Below, in pieces: positions 9,235-16,698 of a DNA stretch of 64,000 nucleotides; position 1 is the stretch's first letter; each line of letters opens with the position of its first letter. Made by a program: the position numbers and the translations under genes. Origin of the DNA: CAYXSX01 sp964467925 (GTDB taxonomy: Bacteria > Pseudomonadota > Alphaproteobacteria > Micavibrionales > Micavibrionaceae). A model generated the notes under the pieces. It was given only the letters and a program-made list of their open reading frames with translations. It was not told the origin of the DNA and did not search any database. The stretch is from the NCBI GenBank assembly GCA_964467925.1, contig CAYXSX010000004.1:86472-150471 (forward strand). The letters are read 5' to 3'.

Positions 9235-9971
9235 ACTTTGGCTTTTTCCTTGGGCTGCACTGCGGGCTTTTTCAGTATGATCCAAACATAAGGATAGCGA
9301 ATGTTCCGGTAGAGCCTGCGCCCCAAAACCAGCCGTAACAACTTACCCTTCAGCCCCTGCACGCGGTAGGCACGGCGTGTGGTAAAAAAGCGCAGCTCTA
9401 AATTCAGCTCCTGCGCCAGATGCGCGAAATAACGCTCCACATCTTCGACCGCGTACCACCAGCGGTGACGGTCTTCCGGTTTTTCCAGCGGCAAGCCGTA
9501 AAATTTATCGAAAACACCACGTTGCGCTGGTTCGCGCTGGCGGTTATCCGTGGCGATATGAAGAAAGGAATTGGTGGGTACGGGCAGGGAAATAATCACG
9601 GCGTTGCGCGCCACACGCACCAGCTCGCGCGAAACAAGATGGAAATTCTCCAGATGCTCCAGAATATCGGTGGCCACGCACAAATCTGCGGCCCCGTCTT
9701 TCAGGGGCAGGGCGTCGATTTGATCCAGATTGATCGTCAAATCGCAATCCCCAACCATATCGATCTCGCGCACACTTCTGCTGCCCGCTACCCCCGCCTC
9801 CGACAGGGCCGTCTGCAGGTGGCGTTTGCCGCCGCCGCCAACGTTAATGATTTCGATGGCATCGGGAAATTCCGCTGCTATTAACTTCGCAACAAAATCG
9901 TTGCGTCCGCGGCGGGTGTCGTAAACAGGGTCATGGTCGTCACACCACAAATTGGCGTAGGTTTCGCTCAT
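9210..9971 (-). CDS. Class I SAM-dependent methyltransferase
   Basis: A 253-residue protein with a Rossmann methyltransferase core. Motif I is IINVGGGGKRHL (residues 41-52), followed by an acidic strand end (REIDMVGDCDLTINLDQ) and the post-motif LCVATDILEHLEN typical of the Methyltransf_11/UbiE-like group. The C-terminus is strongly basic (LKGKLLRLVLGRRLYRN...KEKAKVKKAGRSS), perhaps for membrane or nucleic acid contact. The substrate is unknown. It starts 11 bp after the peroxiredoxin gene, so the two probably share a transcript. Confidence 0.8.
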   Translation of the reverse strand: MSETYANLWCDDHDPVYDTRRGRNDFVAKLIAAEFPDAIEIINVGGGGKRHLQTALSEAGVAGSRSVREIDMVGDCDLTINLDQIDALPLKDGAADLCVATDILEHLENFHLVSRELVRVARNAVIISLPVPTNSFLHIATDNRQREPAQRGVFDKFYGLPLEKPEDRHRWWYAVEDVERYFAHLAQELNLELRFFTTRRAYRVQGLKGKLLRLVLGRRLYRNIRYPYVWIILKKPAVQPKEKAKVKKAGRSS

Positions 9972-9982
9972 TGATTTTAACC

Positions 9983-10468
9983 CTACAGCCGGGCCAGACA
10001 GGAATTGGCACTCGAAAGCTCGACATCGCTCGGTGCGGCCTCGACTTGCAAATCCTTGATCACGCCGTCTTCGGCAATCAGGCTGTAGCGCTTGGAGCGT
10101 ATGGAAAGCCCCGCACCGGAGCCGTCAAAATCCATGCCCATGGCGCGGGTAAATTCGCCGTTGCCATCGGGGATCAGAGTAACCTTGCCGTTCGCACCCG
10201 CGCTCTCGGCCCAATGTGCCATCACAAACGGGTCGTTCACCGCGATACAGATAATCTCATCCACGCCTTTGGCCTTAAGGTCATCGGCGGCCTTGATATA
10301 ACCGGGCAGGTGCTTTTGCGCGCAGGACGGGGTAAACGCCCCCGGAACCGCGAAAATCACAACCTTGCGTCCGGCGATATAAGCGGCGATATCAAGGTCT
10401 TCCAGCCCGCCAGCACCCATGCGTTTTACTGTAACAGACGGGATTTTGTCTCCTGCTTGAATGCTCAT
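9983..10468 (-). CDS. Peroxiredoxin, Prx5 type
   Basis: A 161-residue thiol peroxidase of the Prx5/PMP20 group that reduces hydrogen peroxide and alkyl hydroperoxides. The peroxidatic Cys49 lies in PGAFTPSC (residues 42-49). A second Cys near the C-terminus (Cys157) could act as resolving residue, and no fused glutaredoxin is present. The start at 10468 is supported by AGGAG five bases upstream. The longer frame to 10576 has no support. It is the first gene of a likely pair with the methyltransferase. Confidence 0.92.
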   Translation of the reverse strand: MSIQAGDKIPSVTVKRMGAGGLEDLDIAAYIAGRKVVIFAVPGAFTPSCAQKHLPGYIKAADDLKAKGVDEIICIAVNDPFVMAHWAESAGANGKVTLIPDGNGEFTRAMGMDFDGSGAGLSIRSKRYSLIAEDGVIKDLQVEAAPSDVELSSANSCLARL

Positions 10469-10629
10469 CGTAAGGCTCCTTTTGGTGGCGAAAAATTGAA
10501 ATGCGCCTTTCGTTGTAGCCCCTTTTTCCGGCAAAGAAAAGCCGTAGCAGAAAAACCGCAATCCATATATTGACATAAAAACAATGCCCTTTTATAAACA
10601 TGGTTTAATATATGAAAACTGGGTAAATT

Positions 10630-11475
10630 ATGAGTGTTCAAAACCCGGACATGCCGGAAACATTTGAAATCATATTGAACGAAGCTTTTGAAAAAGCAGT
10701 TCGACAGGAAAAGGCCGCCCTGCGTCGTGTGCTTAACGATGCAATGCTGGCGCTCATAGATGCTGCCTATGCTTTAGAAGAATCCAAGATAGCGAATGAT
10801 GCTCCGGCCCGGTTAACCAACACCCTTCCTGGAGAACCGAGCCTGCTGGAAGAAGAAGAGGAAAATGCAGTTCAGGAATGGGCGCAGGCCGAATCTTGTC
10901 TCGAAGCGCTCTCTTTTTTTGAGGATCACCACCTGTCGATTGCCGGTATCCAAACCCGCTACATTCATTCTGGTGCGCTCAAACAATCAATTGATTCCAT
11001 TGCTCCTGATAACACGGCTTTGCAACAACATCTTCTTCAACGCCTTTTCGAACGCGCCCGTACAAGCGATACCGCGCTTTTTACTTACACACATTCGCAG
11101 CCCGTACCGCAGGACTTCAAAGTTATAATCAACGAGGCATTCAAAGCTTCTCTGAAGAATAGGTCTATGCTCTACAATTCCTCTAAAGACGCCGCCAAAG
11201 AAGCTTTCGGCGAAGAAGGTCAAGATATAGAGAGCGCTGCTTTAGAACTCAAAAGAGCAAAAGAATTTGAAGCGGGTCTAGAACTTCTTGACCGCATATA
11301 TTTAGACCCAGATCGTAATATCCAAGCAGCTTCTAAAGCCATAACAACTATAACTTCCTCAGAGCTTCGAAAGCTATTTTCTTCTGTGGCAGACGAAGCA
11401 GTACAAGAGCGCCTGATGCGCTGTGTTTTCGATTCTGCCTGCGTAAATACAAACAGAGCAGCTCTTTACCTGTAA
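10630..11475 (+). CDS. Hypothetical protein built from an internal duplication
   Basis: Not recognised by family. The 281 residues consist of two diverged copies of one unit, about residues 12-153 and 163-281. Matching landmarks are FEIILNEAFEKA against FKVIINEAFKAS near each start, a Glu-rich helix followed by a leucine-rich helix in the middle, and LLQRLFERARTSDTALF against LMRCVFDSACVNTNRAAL at each end. It is helical and soluble, with no signal peptide. GGGTAAATT precedes the ATG. The base composition is more AT-rich than that of the flanking genes. Confidence 0.65.
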   Translation: MSVQNPDMPETFEIILNEAFEKAVRQEKAALRRVLNDAMLALIDAAYALEESKIANDAPARLTNTLPGEPSLLEEEEENAVQEWAQAESCLEALSFFEDHHLSIAGIQTRYIHSGALKQSIDSIAPDNTALQQHLLQRLFERARTSDTALFTYTHSQPVPQDFKVIINEAFKASLKNRSMLYNSSKDAAKEAFGEEGQDIESAALELKRAKEFEAGLELLDRIYLDPDRNIQAASKAITTITSSELRKLFSSVADEAVQERLMRCVFDSACVNTNRAALYL

Positions 11476-11484
11476 AGCAAAGCT

Positions 11485-11901
11485 CTATCGCGTGCGAACC
11501 AAGCCGCTTTGTTTCATCAGAGCAATGACCCGCTTTTTATAGCGCCCGCCGACATGCGGCGTGCGGGAATGATACTGCGCAATCGCCTTTGAAAGCGATC
11601 CGGTTTCATCAAGATGGGAGCGTAAAATCCACGCTGCCACGCCCGTGTTGGTGCAGGCATCGTCACGCACCCATTGCCGCGCCACGCCCTCGGACACGCC
11701 CCAATGCTTGGCAAGTTGCGGAATCCAGAGCGTGTTGATCTGCATGGGACCGAGATCGGCCGTGCCGTTTGTATTGCGCACTTCCTGCCCGACCTTGCCG
11801 CCTTCGGCCTTGTAAATCCCCACCATCACGGCGGGCGGTACGGAATAGGTTTGTGAAGCCAGCATGATACAAGTCGCCAGCACGGTTGCGTTCATCGCCA
11901 T
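11485..11901 (-). CDS. Lytic transglycosylase-like (SLT domain) protein
   Basis: A 138-residue protein made almost wholly of a goose-lysozyme/SLT fold that cuts peptidoglycan glycan strands. The likely catalytic Glu33 lies in IYKAEGG, followed by TADLGPMQINTLW and AIAQYHSRTP, which match the conserved GLMQI and AYNAG-like positions. The short N-terminal hydrophobic stretch could be a signal sequence. GGAGGAAAC just upstream fixes the start at 11901. VirB1-like enzymes have this size, but no type IV secretion genes are nearby. Confidence 0.78.
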   Translation of the reverse strand: MAMNATVLATCIMLASQTYSVPPAVMVGIYKAEGGKVGQEVRNTNGTADLGPMQINTLWIPQLAKHWGVSEGVARQWVRDDACTNTGVAAWILRSHLDETGSLSKAIAQYHSRTPHVGGRYKKRVIALMKQSGLVRTR

Positions 11902-11952
11902 GTTTCCTCCGGAATACTCAATCTATTACAAATTACATTATACATTTTAACG

Positions 11953-13227
11953 TTACGCATTGTCATCGCCTTCCTCTTTTTTGGGCGGCGCTTTAAAGAA
12001 CGACATGGGGTTCCCGGATGGTTTATCTGCGGGTTTTTCAGGCGGGATATCTTGCGCCGGAGCGGCGGGGGGAGTCTCACCGGGCGGAGGTGGAATTTCC
12101 GTGGGCGGAGCCGGAGGCTCGGCAGGCGTTGATGGTGCCTGATTTTCCGGTACTTCGGGCGGGGCTTGCGGCGGCACTTCTGCAGGCGGAGGTGCAGGAG
12201 GCGTATCGCCGGAAGGTTTTTTCGCAAACATCGCCATCGGGTTCCCCGCCGGCTTTTCTGCCGGAGGAGGCGCGGGCGGTGTTTCGCTCGCCGCTGGCGA
12301 GGCTGAAGGAGGCGGAGAAGAGGGCGGAGCTTCTTGCGCAGGTTTTTCTGCAAAAGACGCAAACGGCGATGCGGGGGGCGCTTCCTGTGGCGGCTTTTCC
12401 TCAGCAGCAGGAGCGGACGATACTGGAGCGGAAGCGGCAGAAGCGTTCGCACCGCCCGGCACCATATTTTCCGCCAAAGCCTGCAACATGGCCTGTCTTG
12501 TTTCGAATACGCTCCAAACCGTATCGGCGGAGATTTGCGCGCTCATACGCTTGGACTCATCCAGCGTCATCAATTTTTGTACTTCGCCGTTATGGGCATC
12601 CGCATAAAGATGCGCCAGAGGCCGCAGCAATGCCAGTTCGGCCTTTTTACGCTCATCCTGCGGCATTTCCTTGCTCAAAATCGCCGCGCCCAGCGTTCCC
12701 GCGCTTGCGGAAAGTTTCGAACTTACGTCTTGCAAGAACTTGGCCTCGCTCTGACCGAAGGCGAAGGCGCCGACAGCGCTTACCACGGGTACCATCGCCT
12801 CGATATAATTCACGCCGCTTTCCAGCGTTTTGGCCGCCATTTCTTCCAGCGCCCTTGTGCTGTCTTTATCAGGCGTGAAATTGTCCGAAAAGCTGATCAC
12901 AGCCTGAAGCGCCGCTCCCATTTTCTTGATTTGCGCCTCGTCCGGCGCTCTGCCGTGCTGGCGGAAATATTCGCCCACCAGCGGACTGGCCAGCGCGGTC
13001 AGGGCAATGCGCAGGCGGTCGCCCTCGCTTCCGGCGGAATTGATGTCGATTAAATTGCCAATATCGATGCTGAATTTCACCGAAGAGGAGAGCAGAGAGG
13101 CGATTTTCTGCGCCTCGGCGGCGGCATCTTCGCTTTGTGTCGCTTCCGGCGCGCCGATAACCCCGCTCATCAGCGGCGATCCTATTTTCTCCAGCACCTG
13201 TATAAGATAGTCCGCGCGCCCGCTCAT
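11953..13227 (-). CDS. Hypothetical protein with a proline-rich, motif-repeating C-terminus
   Basis: A 424-residue protein of unknown function. Residues 1-255 are predicted helical. Residues 265-405 are a Pro/Ala/Glu-rich linker. A short motif recurs three times in the disordered part: SPFASFAEKP (287-296), NPMAMFAKKP (329-338) and NPMSFFKAPP (406-415). Such spaced aromatic motifs usually bind a partner protein. It sits 51 bp upstream of the lytic transglycosylase gene on the same strand, which suggests co-expression. No signal peptide is seen. Confidence 0.7.
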   Translation of the reverse strand: MSGRADYLIQVLEKIGSPLMSGVIGAPEATQSEDAAAEAQKIASLLSSSVKFSIDIGNLIDINSAGSEGDRLRIALTALASPLVGEYFRQHGRAPDEAQIKKMGAALQAVISFSDNFTPDKDSTRALEEMAAKTLESGVNYIEAMVPVVSAVGAFAFGQSEAKFLQDVSSKLSASAGTLGAAILSKEMPQDERKKAELALLRPLAHLYADAHNGEVQKLMTLDESKRMSAQISADTVWSVFETRQAMLQALAENMVPGGANASAASAPVSSAPAAEEKPPQEAPPASPFASFAEKPAQEAPPSSPPPSASPAASETPPAPPPAEKPAGNPMAMFAKKPSGDTPPAPPPAEVPPQAPPEVPENQAPSTPAEPPAPPTEIPPPPGETPPAAPAQDIPPEKPADKPSGNPMSFFKAPPKKEEGDDNA

Positions 13228-13371
13228 TGAAACTTACGATCCATAGACATTGACTTTAGATACCCGCCTTCGGGAATGACAAGGAACGGGAAAATACAAT
13301 TCCCGCCACTATTTACAAGTATAAAGCGGAATGGCGGCTGCGTACAAGAGTCTCTCGCAAAACTTGCGGAT

Positions 13372-13400
13372 TTGCATTTTAATTTTGTAAATGCTATGAC
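13372..13400 (+). promoter_or_regulatory. Candidate promoter of the 13436 gene
   Basis: TTGCAT (13372-13377), 17-bp spacer, TATGAC (13395-13400), about 35 bp before the ATG. The match is modest. Confidence 0.35.
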
Positions 13401-13435
13401 AAATATCTGCTAAATCGAATATGGGAGTTTTTATT

Positions 13436-13648
13436 ATGAGCAACGAATCCGAACAAGATGTTGTAAGATTTGCAAAGTTAGAATTAGTAACCGCTGCGGG
13501 CATTTTCCCAGTCAGATCTTTCCAAAAAACGGCAGGATCTCAGGCTACCGAACCTCAACGTGCCATGGCCGACGGGGCATTAGGAACTGTTGAAAACTGG
13601 CTGGAACCCCATCTCGAAGAGCCTAACAAGCCCGCTTACGACGATTAA
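13436..13648 (+). CDS. Small hypothetical protein, 70 aa
   Basis: Not recognised. A small acidic protein (MSNESEQDVVRFAKLE...) with no signal peptide or membrane segment. The ATG at 13436 is preferred to the one at 13421 because GGGAG lies 11-15 bases upstream of it. Its stop overlaps the stop of the convergent DsbG-like gene by four bases. Confidence 0.5.
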   Translation: MSNESEQDVVRFAKLELVTAAGIFPVRSFQKTAGSQATEPQRAMADGALGTVENWLEPHLEEPNKPAYDD

Positions 13649-14475
13649 CGCCCCGCGCCGATATCGGCGGCAAGCGCTTCGACATCCTTGGGCCGGCCGC
13701 GCACGATCTTGATCCCGCCGGCCTTATCGCGGTAAACGATCAGCGGCGTCACGGTTAAATCCCATGTCTGCATAACGGCGAGGTTCCGCTGCACCCCTTG
13801 CGTATTGATATCGCGCTTGGCGGGCAGGGCAGAAGCATCGCCGTCCATATGTTTCAGGAAACGCTCCCCCGGTTCCGGCGCAGCCAGAAGGAACGCGGCT
13901 TGCGCCAGAGTTTCCTCGCGGAAACCCACGGGGATCATACGAAGCTGGATCCGCCCCTGTTCCAGATAACCGCCTTTGCGCAAATCATTGATAAAGGCGT
14001 GACAGTGCGGGCATTGCGGGTCGATAAAACTATAGATCACGGGCGCGGAAGGGCCGCCCAGCGCGATCCAGTTGCTGCCCTCAATATCGCTGAACAAACG
14101 CTCTGCGGGGGATTGCAACTCAAATGCCTTATCGCTGCCTGTTGCTCTCGCATCGCTTGCCAGCTCGTCCAGCATAGGGTCTCCGCCCTGTTGCAGGCGC
14201 TGGACCTGCTGCACCGTAACGGCCTTGCCGTTCGCATCGAACAACACACCCATCACAAAGGCGCTGCCGTCGGGAAGAACGTAAAAATACTGTTCCTGCC
14301 CGTTTTTAACCGTCAGCCACGCATCAAAACCGTGATCCTTGCCCATAAACCGGATTTGCGCCCCCTCATCGACCAGATTTTGGATCGGCGCCGGTAATGC
14401 GGGCAGGGTCTCCTGCGCGGAGGCAGGTTGGAAAACAAATAACAAAGGGGCCAAGGCAAGTAACAGATATTTCAT
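13645..14475 (-). CDS. DsbG/DsbC-like periplasmic thiol-disulfide protein
   Basis: A 276-residue secreted protein. The signal peptide is residues 1-20 (cleavage after ASA). An N-terminal region (about 22-110) resembles the DsbC/G dimerisation part, and a thioredoxin-like domain carries Cys155-Pro-His-Cys158 in IDPQCPHCHAF. The cis-Pro segment is TVTPLIVY. DsbC and DsbG proteins isomerise or reduce disulfides in the periplasm. The CPHC motif is that of the oxidase DsbA, so the direction of activity is open. AAGGA precedes the start. It is likely co-transcribed with the FIST gene 40 bp upstream. Confidence 0.85.
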   Translation of the reverse strand: MKYLLLALAPLLFVFQPASAQETLPALPAPIQNLVDEGAQIRFMGKDHGFDAWLTVKNGQEQYFYVLPDGSAFVMGVLFDANGKAVTVQQVQRLQQGGDPMLDELASDARATGSDKAFELQSPAERLFSDIEGSNWIALGGPSAPVIYSFIDPQCPHCHAFINDLRKGGYLEQGRIQLRMIPVGFREETLAQAAFLLAAPEPGERFLKHMDGDASALPAKRDINTQGVQRNLAVMQTWDLTVTPLIVYRDKAGGIKIVRGRPKDVEALAADIGAGR

Positions 14476-14515
14476 ATGAGATTCCTTATATAACTCTAAT
14501 AACAGTGTAAACCAC

Positions 14516-15769
14516 TTACAGGAACAGCGTCAAAACTCCTGTATAGCCGTAAAGCCGTCCGTTGGATATTTCCCCGCCCGCGTAAAACCCGGCCAGAGGC
14601 ACATCGCCGATAATTTCCCGCACCAGCGCCATTTCCCCGCTCGGCACGGGCGGAGCATTTTTTTCCGCCGGACCGAAATTCGAAAACGCCCGCGCGACGC
14701 AGGAAACGTATATTGCCGCCTTCGGGTTGAACCCTCCGGTTTCTTTCATCACGCGCTCGCGCAATTTCAAAAGACAGGATGACAAATCGCTTTTCACCGT
14801 ATCGTCATCGCGCCGCACGAATAAAACGCTTTCGCCGTGGGCCACGTGCTGGGCCACCGAAATCGTGCCTTCTTCGGGGTCCATGCCTATGATATTACGG
14901 ACCAGAAAATCATTCTGATCCGTCCCCGGCACGGGGAAGGCGGCATGCATTTCACCTTTCAACAGCGTATGAAATTCTTCCGGAATATGATCGGGATCGT
15001 CCAGAATAATCTCGTTCGGGTCCTTGTCGATTTTCTTGATCGCCATGCTGCGCAGATCGTCCTCGAACACTTCGACCGCGCTTCTGCCGTCCAGCTCAAT
15101 GATTGTATGTTCGTCCGCTTTAGTAACCGTATGCGCCGGGCCGATCGGGTCGCAGCCCTGCGATATGCTGGTGGCCACGGGCACTTCGCGGGAAAACACC
15201 ACGCCGCTTAAGGGTCCGTCCACTACACTACCGCGGATTTGAAAATGTTTACCGCGTGCCGAGGAAAGCCCGCCCACAAGAAACCCGCCCGTGAGGCCAG
15301 CAAATTGCCGCAGCGTATTGGCGGGATCTTCCTCCTCCAGCGGGTTGCCGTGCACCATGCCTAGCATCGGTTCATGGTCTTTCAGCCAGTGCTCCAGATC
15401 ATGGCGCGGTGTTCCGTCTTCGCAGAGCGGCCCGTTGTCGGTTTTGGGAAACAGGCAGAACTCCCCTTCGCCGAAGCGCCCGATCATCGCAGAAATGGCG
15501 GGCACGTCGATCAAATCTTCGCCCACGCCGCAAATGCCGATGCCCACCGACCCCACCCAGTTCTCGATACCCAGAACCGAACGGAACAGGTTTACAATAC
15601 TTTGCGCATCCTCGGCCAGCATGTCGGAAATATAAAGGAAACCGAAATTAAAGCCGTCCCCTTCCGTGCGTGCGCCCTCCAGCGATTCCAGAACTTTTCT
15701 GGACGTATCGCGCCAATCAGTGCCCGAAGCGACCGAGGAGGCGAATTGTGAAGAAGTGTAAAGGCTCAT
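14516..15769 (-). CDS. FIST domain signal-sensing protein
   Basis: A 417-residue protein with FIST_N (about residues 15-230) and FIST_C (about 240-400) domains, ending in LAGFYAGGEISNGRLYGYTGV, the signature of the C-terminal domain. FIST proteins are thought to bind small ligands, possibly amino acids, and often pair with histidine kinases or GGDEF proteins. No such partner lies here. The protein is cytoplasmic, with no signal peptide. No convincing ribosome site precedes the ATG at 15769. Confidence 0.85.
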   Translation of the reverse strand: MSLYTSSQFASSVASGTDWRDTSRKVLESLEGARTEGDGFNFGFLYISDMLAEDAQSIVNLFRSVLGIENWVGSVGIGICGVGEDLIDVPAISAMIGRFGEGEFCLFPKTDNGPLCEDGTPRHDLEHWLKDHEPMLGMVHGNPLEEEDPANTLRQFAGLTGGFLVGGLSSARGKHFQIRGSVVDGPLSGVVFSREVPVATSISQGCDPIGPAHTVTKADEHTIIELDGRSAVEVFEDDLRSMAIKKIDKDPNEIILDDPDHIPEEFHTLLKGEMHAAFPVPGTDQNDFLVRNIIGMDPEEGTISVAQHVAHGESVLFVRRDDDTVKSDLSSCLLKLRERVMKETGGFNPKAAIYVSCVARAFSNFGPAEKNAPPVPSGEMALVREIIGDVPLAGFYAGGEISNGRLYGYTGVLTLFL

Positions 15770-15844
15770 TGCAGCAATTTATCACAATAAAGCACTGTTT
15801 CAATGTAAGACGGGCTTTCGTCATAATAATATTTCCGGTTTTCT

Positions 15845-15873
15845 TTGAAATCGCGGTCCATAGGGTCTATATA
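15845..15873 (+). promoter_or_regulatory. Candidate promoter of the BI-1 family gene
   Basis: TTGAAA (15845-15850), 17-bp spacer, TATATA (15868-15873), giving a leader of about 35 nt with AGGAG before the ATG. Confidence 0.5.
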
Positions 15874-15916
15874 TGTATCAAATAGATTTTAACTCTTGAA
15901 AGGAGACGTAAAAACT

Positions 15917-16618
15917 ATGTCTGATCGTTCTTCACTATCGCAAACCCGCGCCCGCAGTGCCGTAGACGCAGGTTTGCAAAGCCATATGAACAGCGTCTAC
16001 AGCCGTATGACGATAGGCTTGATCATTACCGCCATCACTGCATGGCTGGTGGCAAGCTCGCCCGCGCTTCTGGCGCTGTTCCTCGGCGGACCGCAGGCTT
16101 ACATCATCATGTTTGCCCCGCTGGCCGTTGTATGGTTCGGCTTTAATCCGGCGAAGATGAATTCCTCGAAACTCATGATCGCCTTTACGGCCATCAGTGT
16201 GCTTTACGGGATCAGCTTCTCAACCATCGCGCTGGCCTTCAGCGGCGAATCCATCGCCCGCGCGTTCTTTATTACGGGCGGCATGTTCGCAGGGCTTAGC
16301 ATCTTCGGCTATACCACGAAAAAGGATCTGACCGCACTCGGCACCTTCGCCGTGATGGCAATCCTCGGTGTACTACTCATCAGCATCGTCGGCTTGTTCG
16401 TAGGCTTCTCCAGCCAGGTGCAAATGCTGATTTCCGTTGTGGCGATACTGGCATTTTCCGGCATTACAGCCTTTGAAACCCAGCGCACCAAGGAAAGCTA
16501 TAACGTGGCCCACGGCAAGGAAGGCAACAGTCGCCTTGCATGGTCTTCCGCTTTAAGTCTGTATATCAGTTTCGTGGCGATCTTCATCCACGTGCTTCAA
16601 CTGATGCAACAACGTTAA
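15917..16618 (+). CDS. Bax inhibitor-1/YccA family membrane protein
   Basis: A 233-residue inner-membrane protein with seven hydrophobic segments, beginning with HMNSVYSRMTIGLIITAITAWLVA, the usual YbhL/YccA start. Family members are proton or calcium leak channels or modulators of FtsH. The start at 15917 follows AGGAG. The alternative TTG start at 15896 would overlap that site. A strong terminator follows 24 bp after the stop. Confidence 0.92.
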   Translation: MSDRSSLSQTRARSAVDAGLQSHMNSVYSRMTIGLIITAITAWLVASSPALLALFLGGPQAYIIMFAPLAVVWFGFNPAKMNSSKLMIAFTAISVLYGISFSTIALAFSGESIARAFFITGGMFAGLSIFGYTTKKDLTALGTFAVMAILGVLLISIVGLFVGFSSQVQMLISVVAILAFSGITAFETQRTKESYNVAHGKEGNSRLAWSSALSLYISFVAIFIHVLQLMQQR

Positions 16619-16641
16619 GCACAAGGCCCATATTGAATAAC

Positions 16642-16672
16642 AAAAGCCCTGCACTGATGCGGGGCTTTTTTA
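16642..16672. terminator. Bidirectional intrinsic terminator
   Basis: Stem of 12 bp (16642-16653 with 16658-16669, one G-U) around a 4-nt CTGA loop, with T runs on both strands. It serves the BI-1 gene and the convergent collagen-tipped prepilin gene. Confidence 0.9.
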
Positions 16673-16698
16673 TTGCGTTGATTGATTGGCTACCGGCT

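Noticed and set aside
9210..9971. Class as a glycosyltransferase or kinase
   Set aside because: The GGGG motif I and the ATDILEHL segment match SAM methyltransferases, not the other families.
12018..13053. Two long plus-strand frames opposite the proline-rich gene
   Set aside because: They are rich in Arg/Pro/Ala from reading the complementary strand of a Pro/Ala-rich gene. No start site or motif support.
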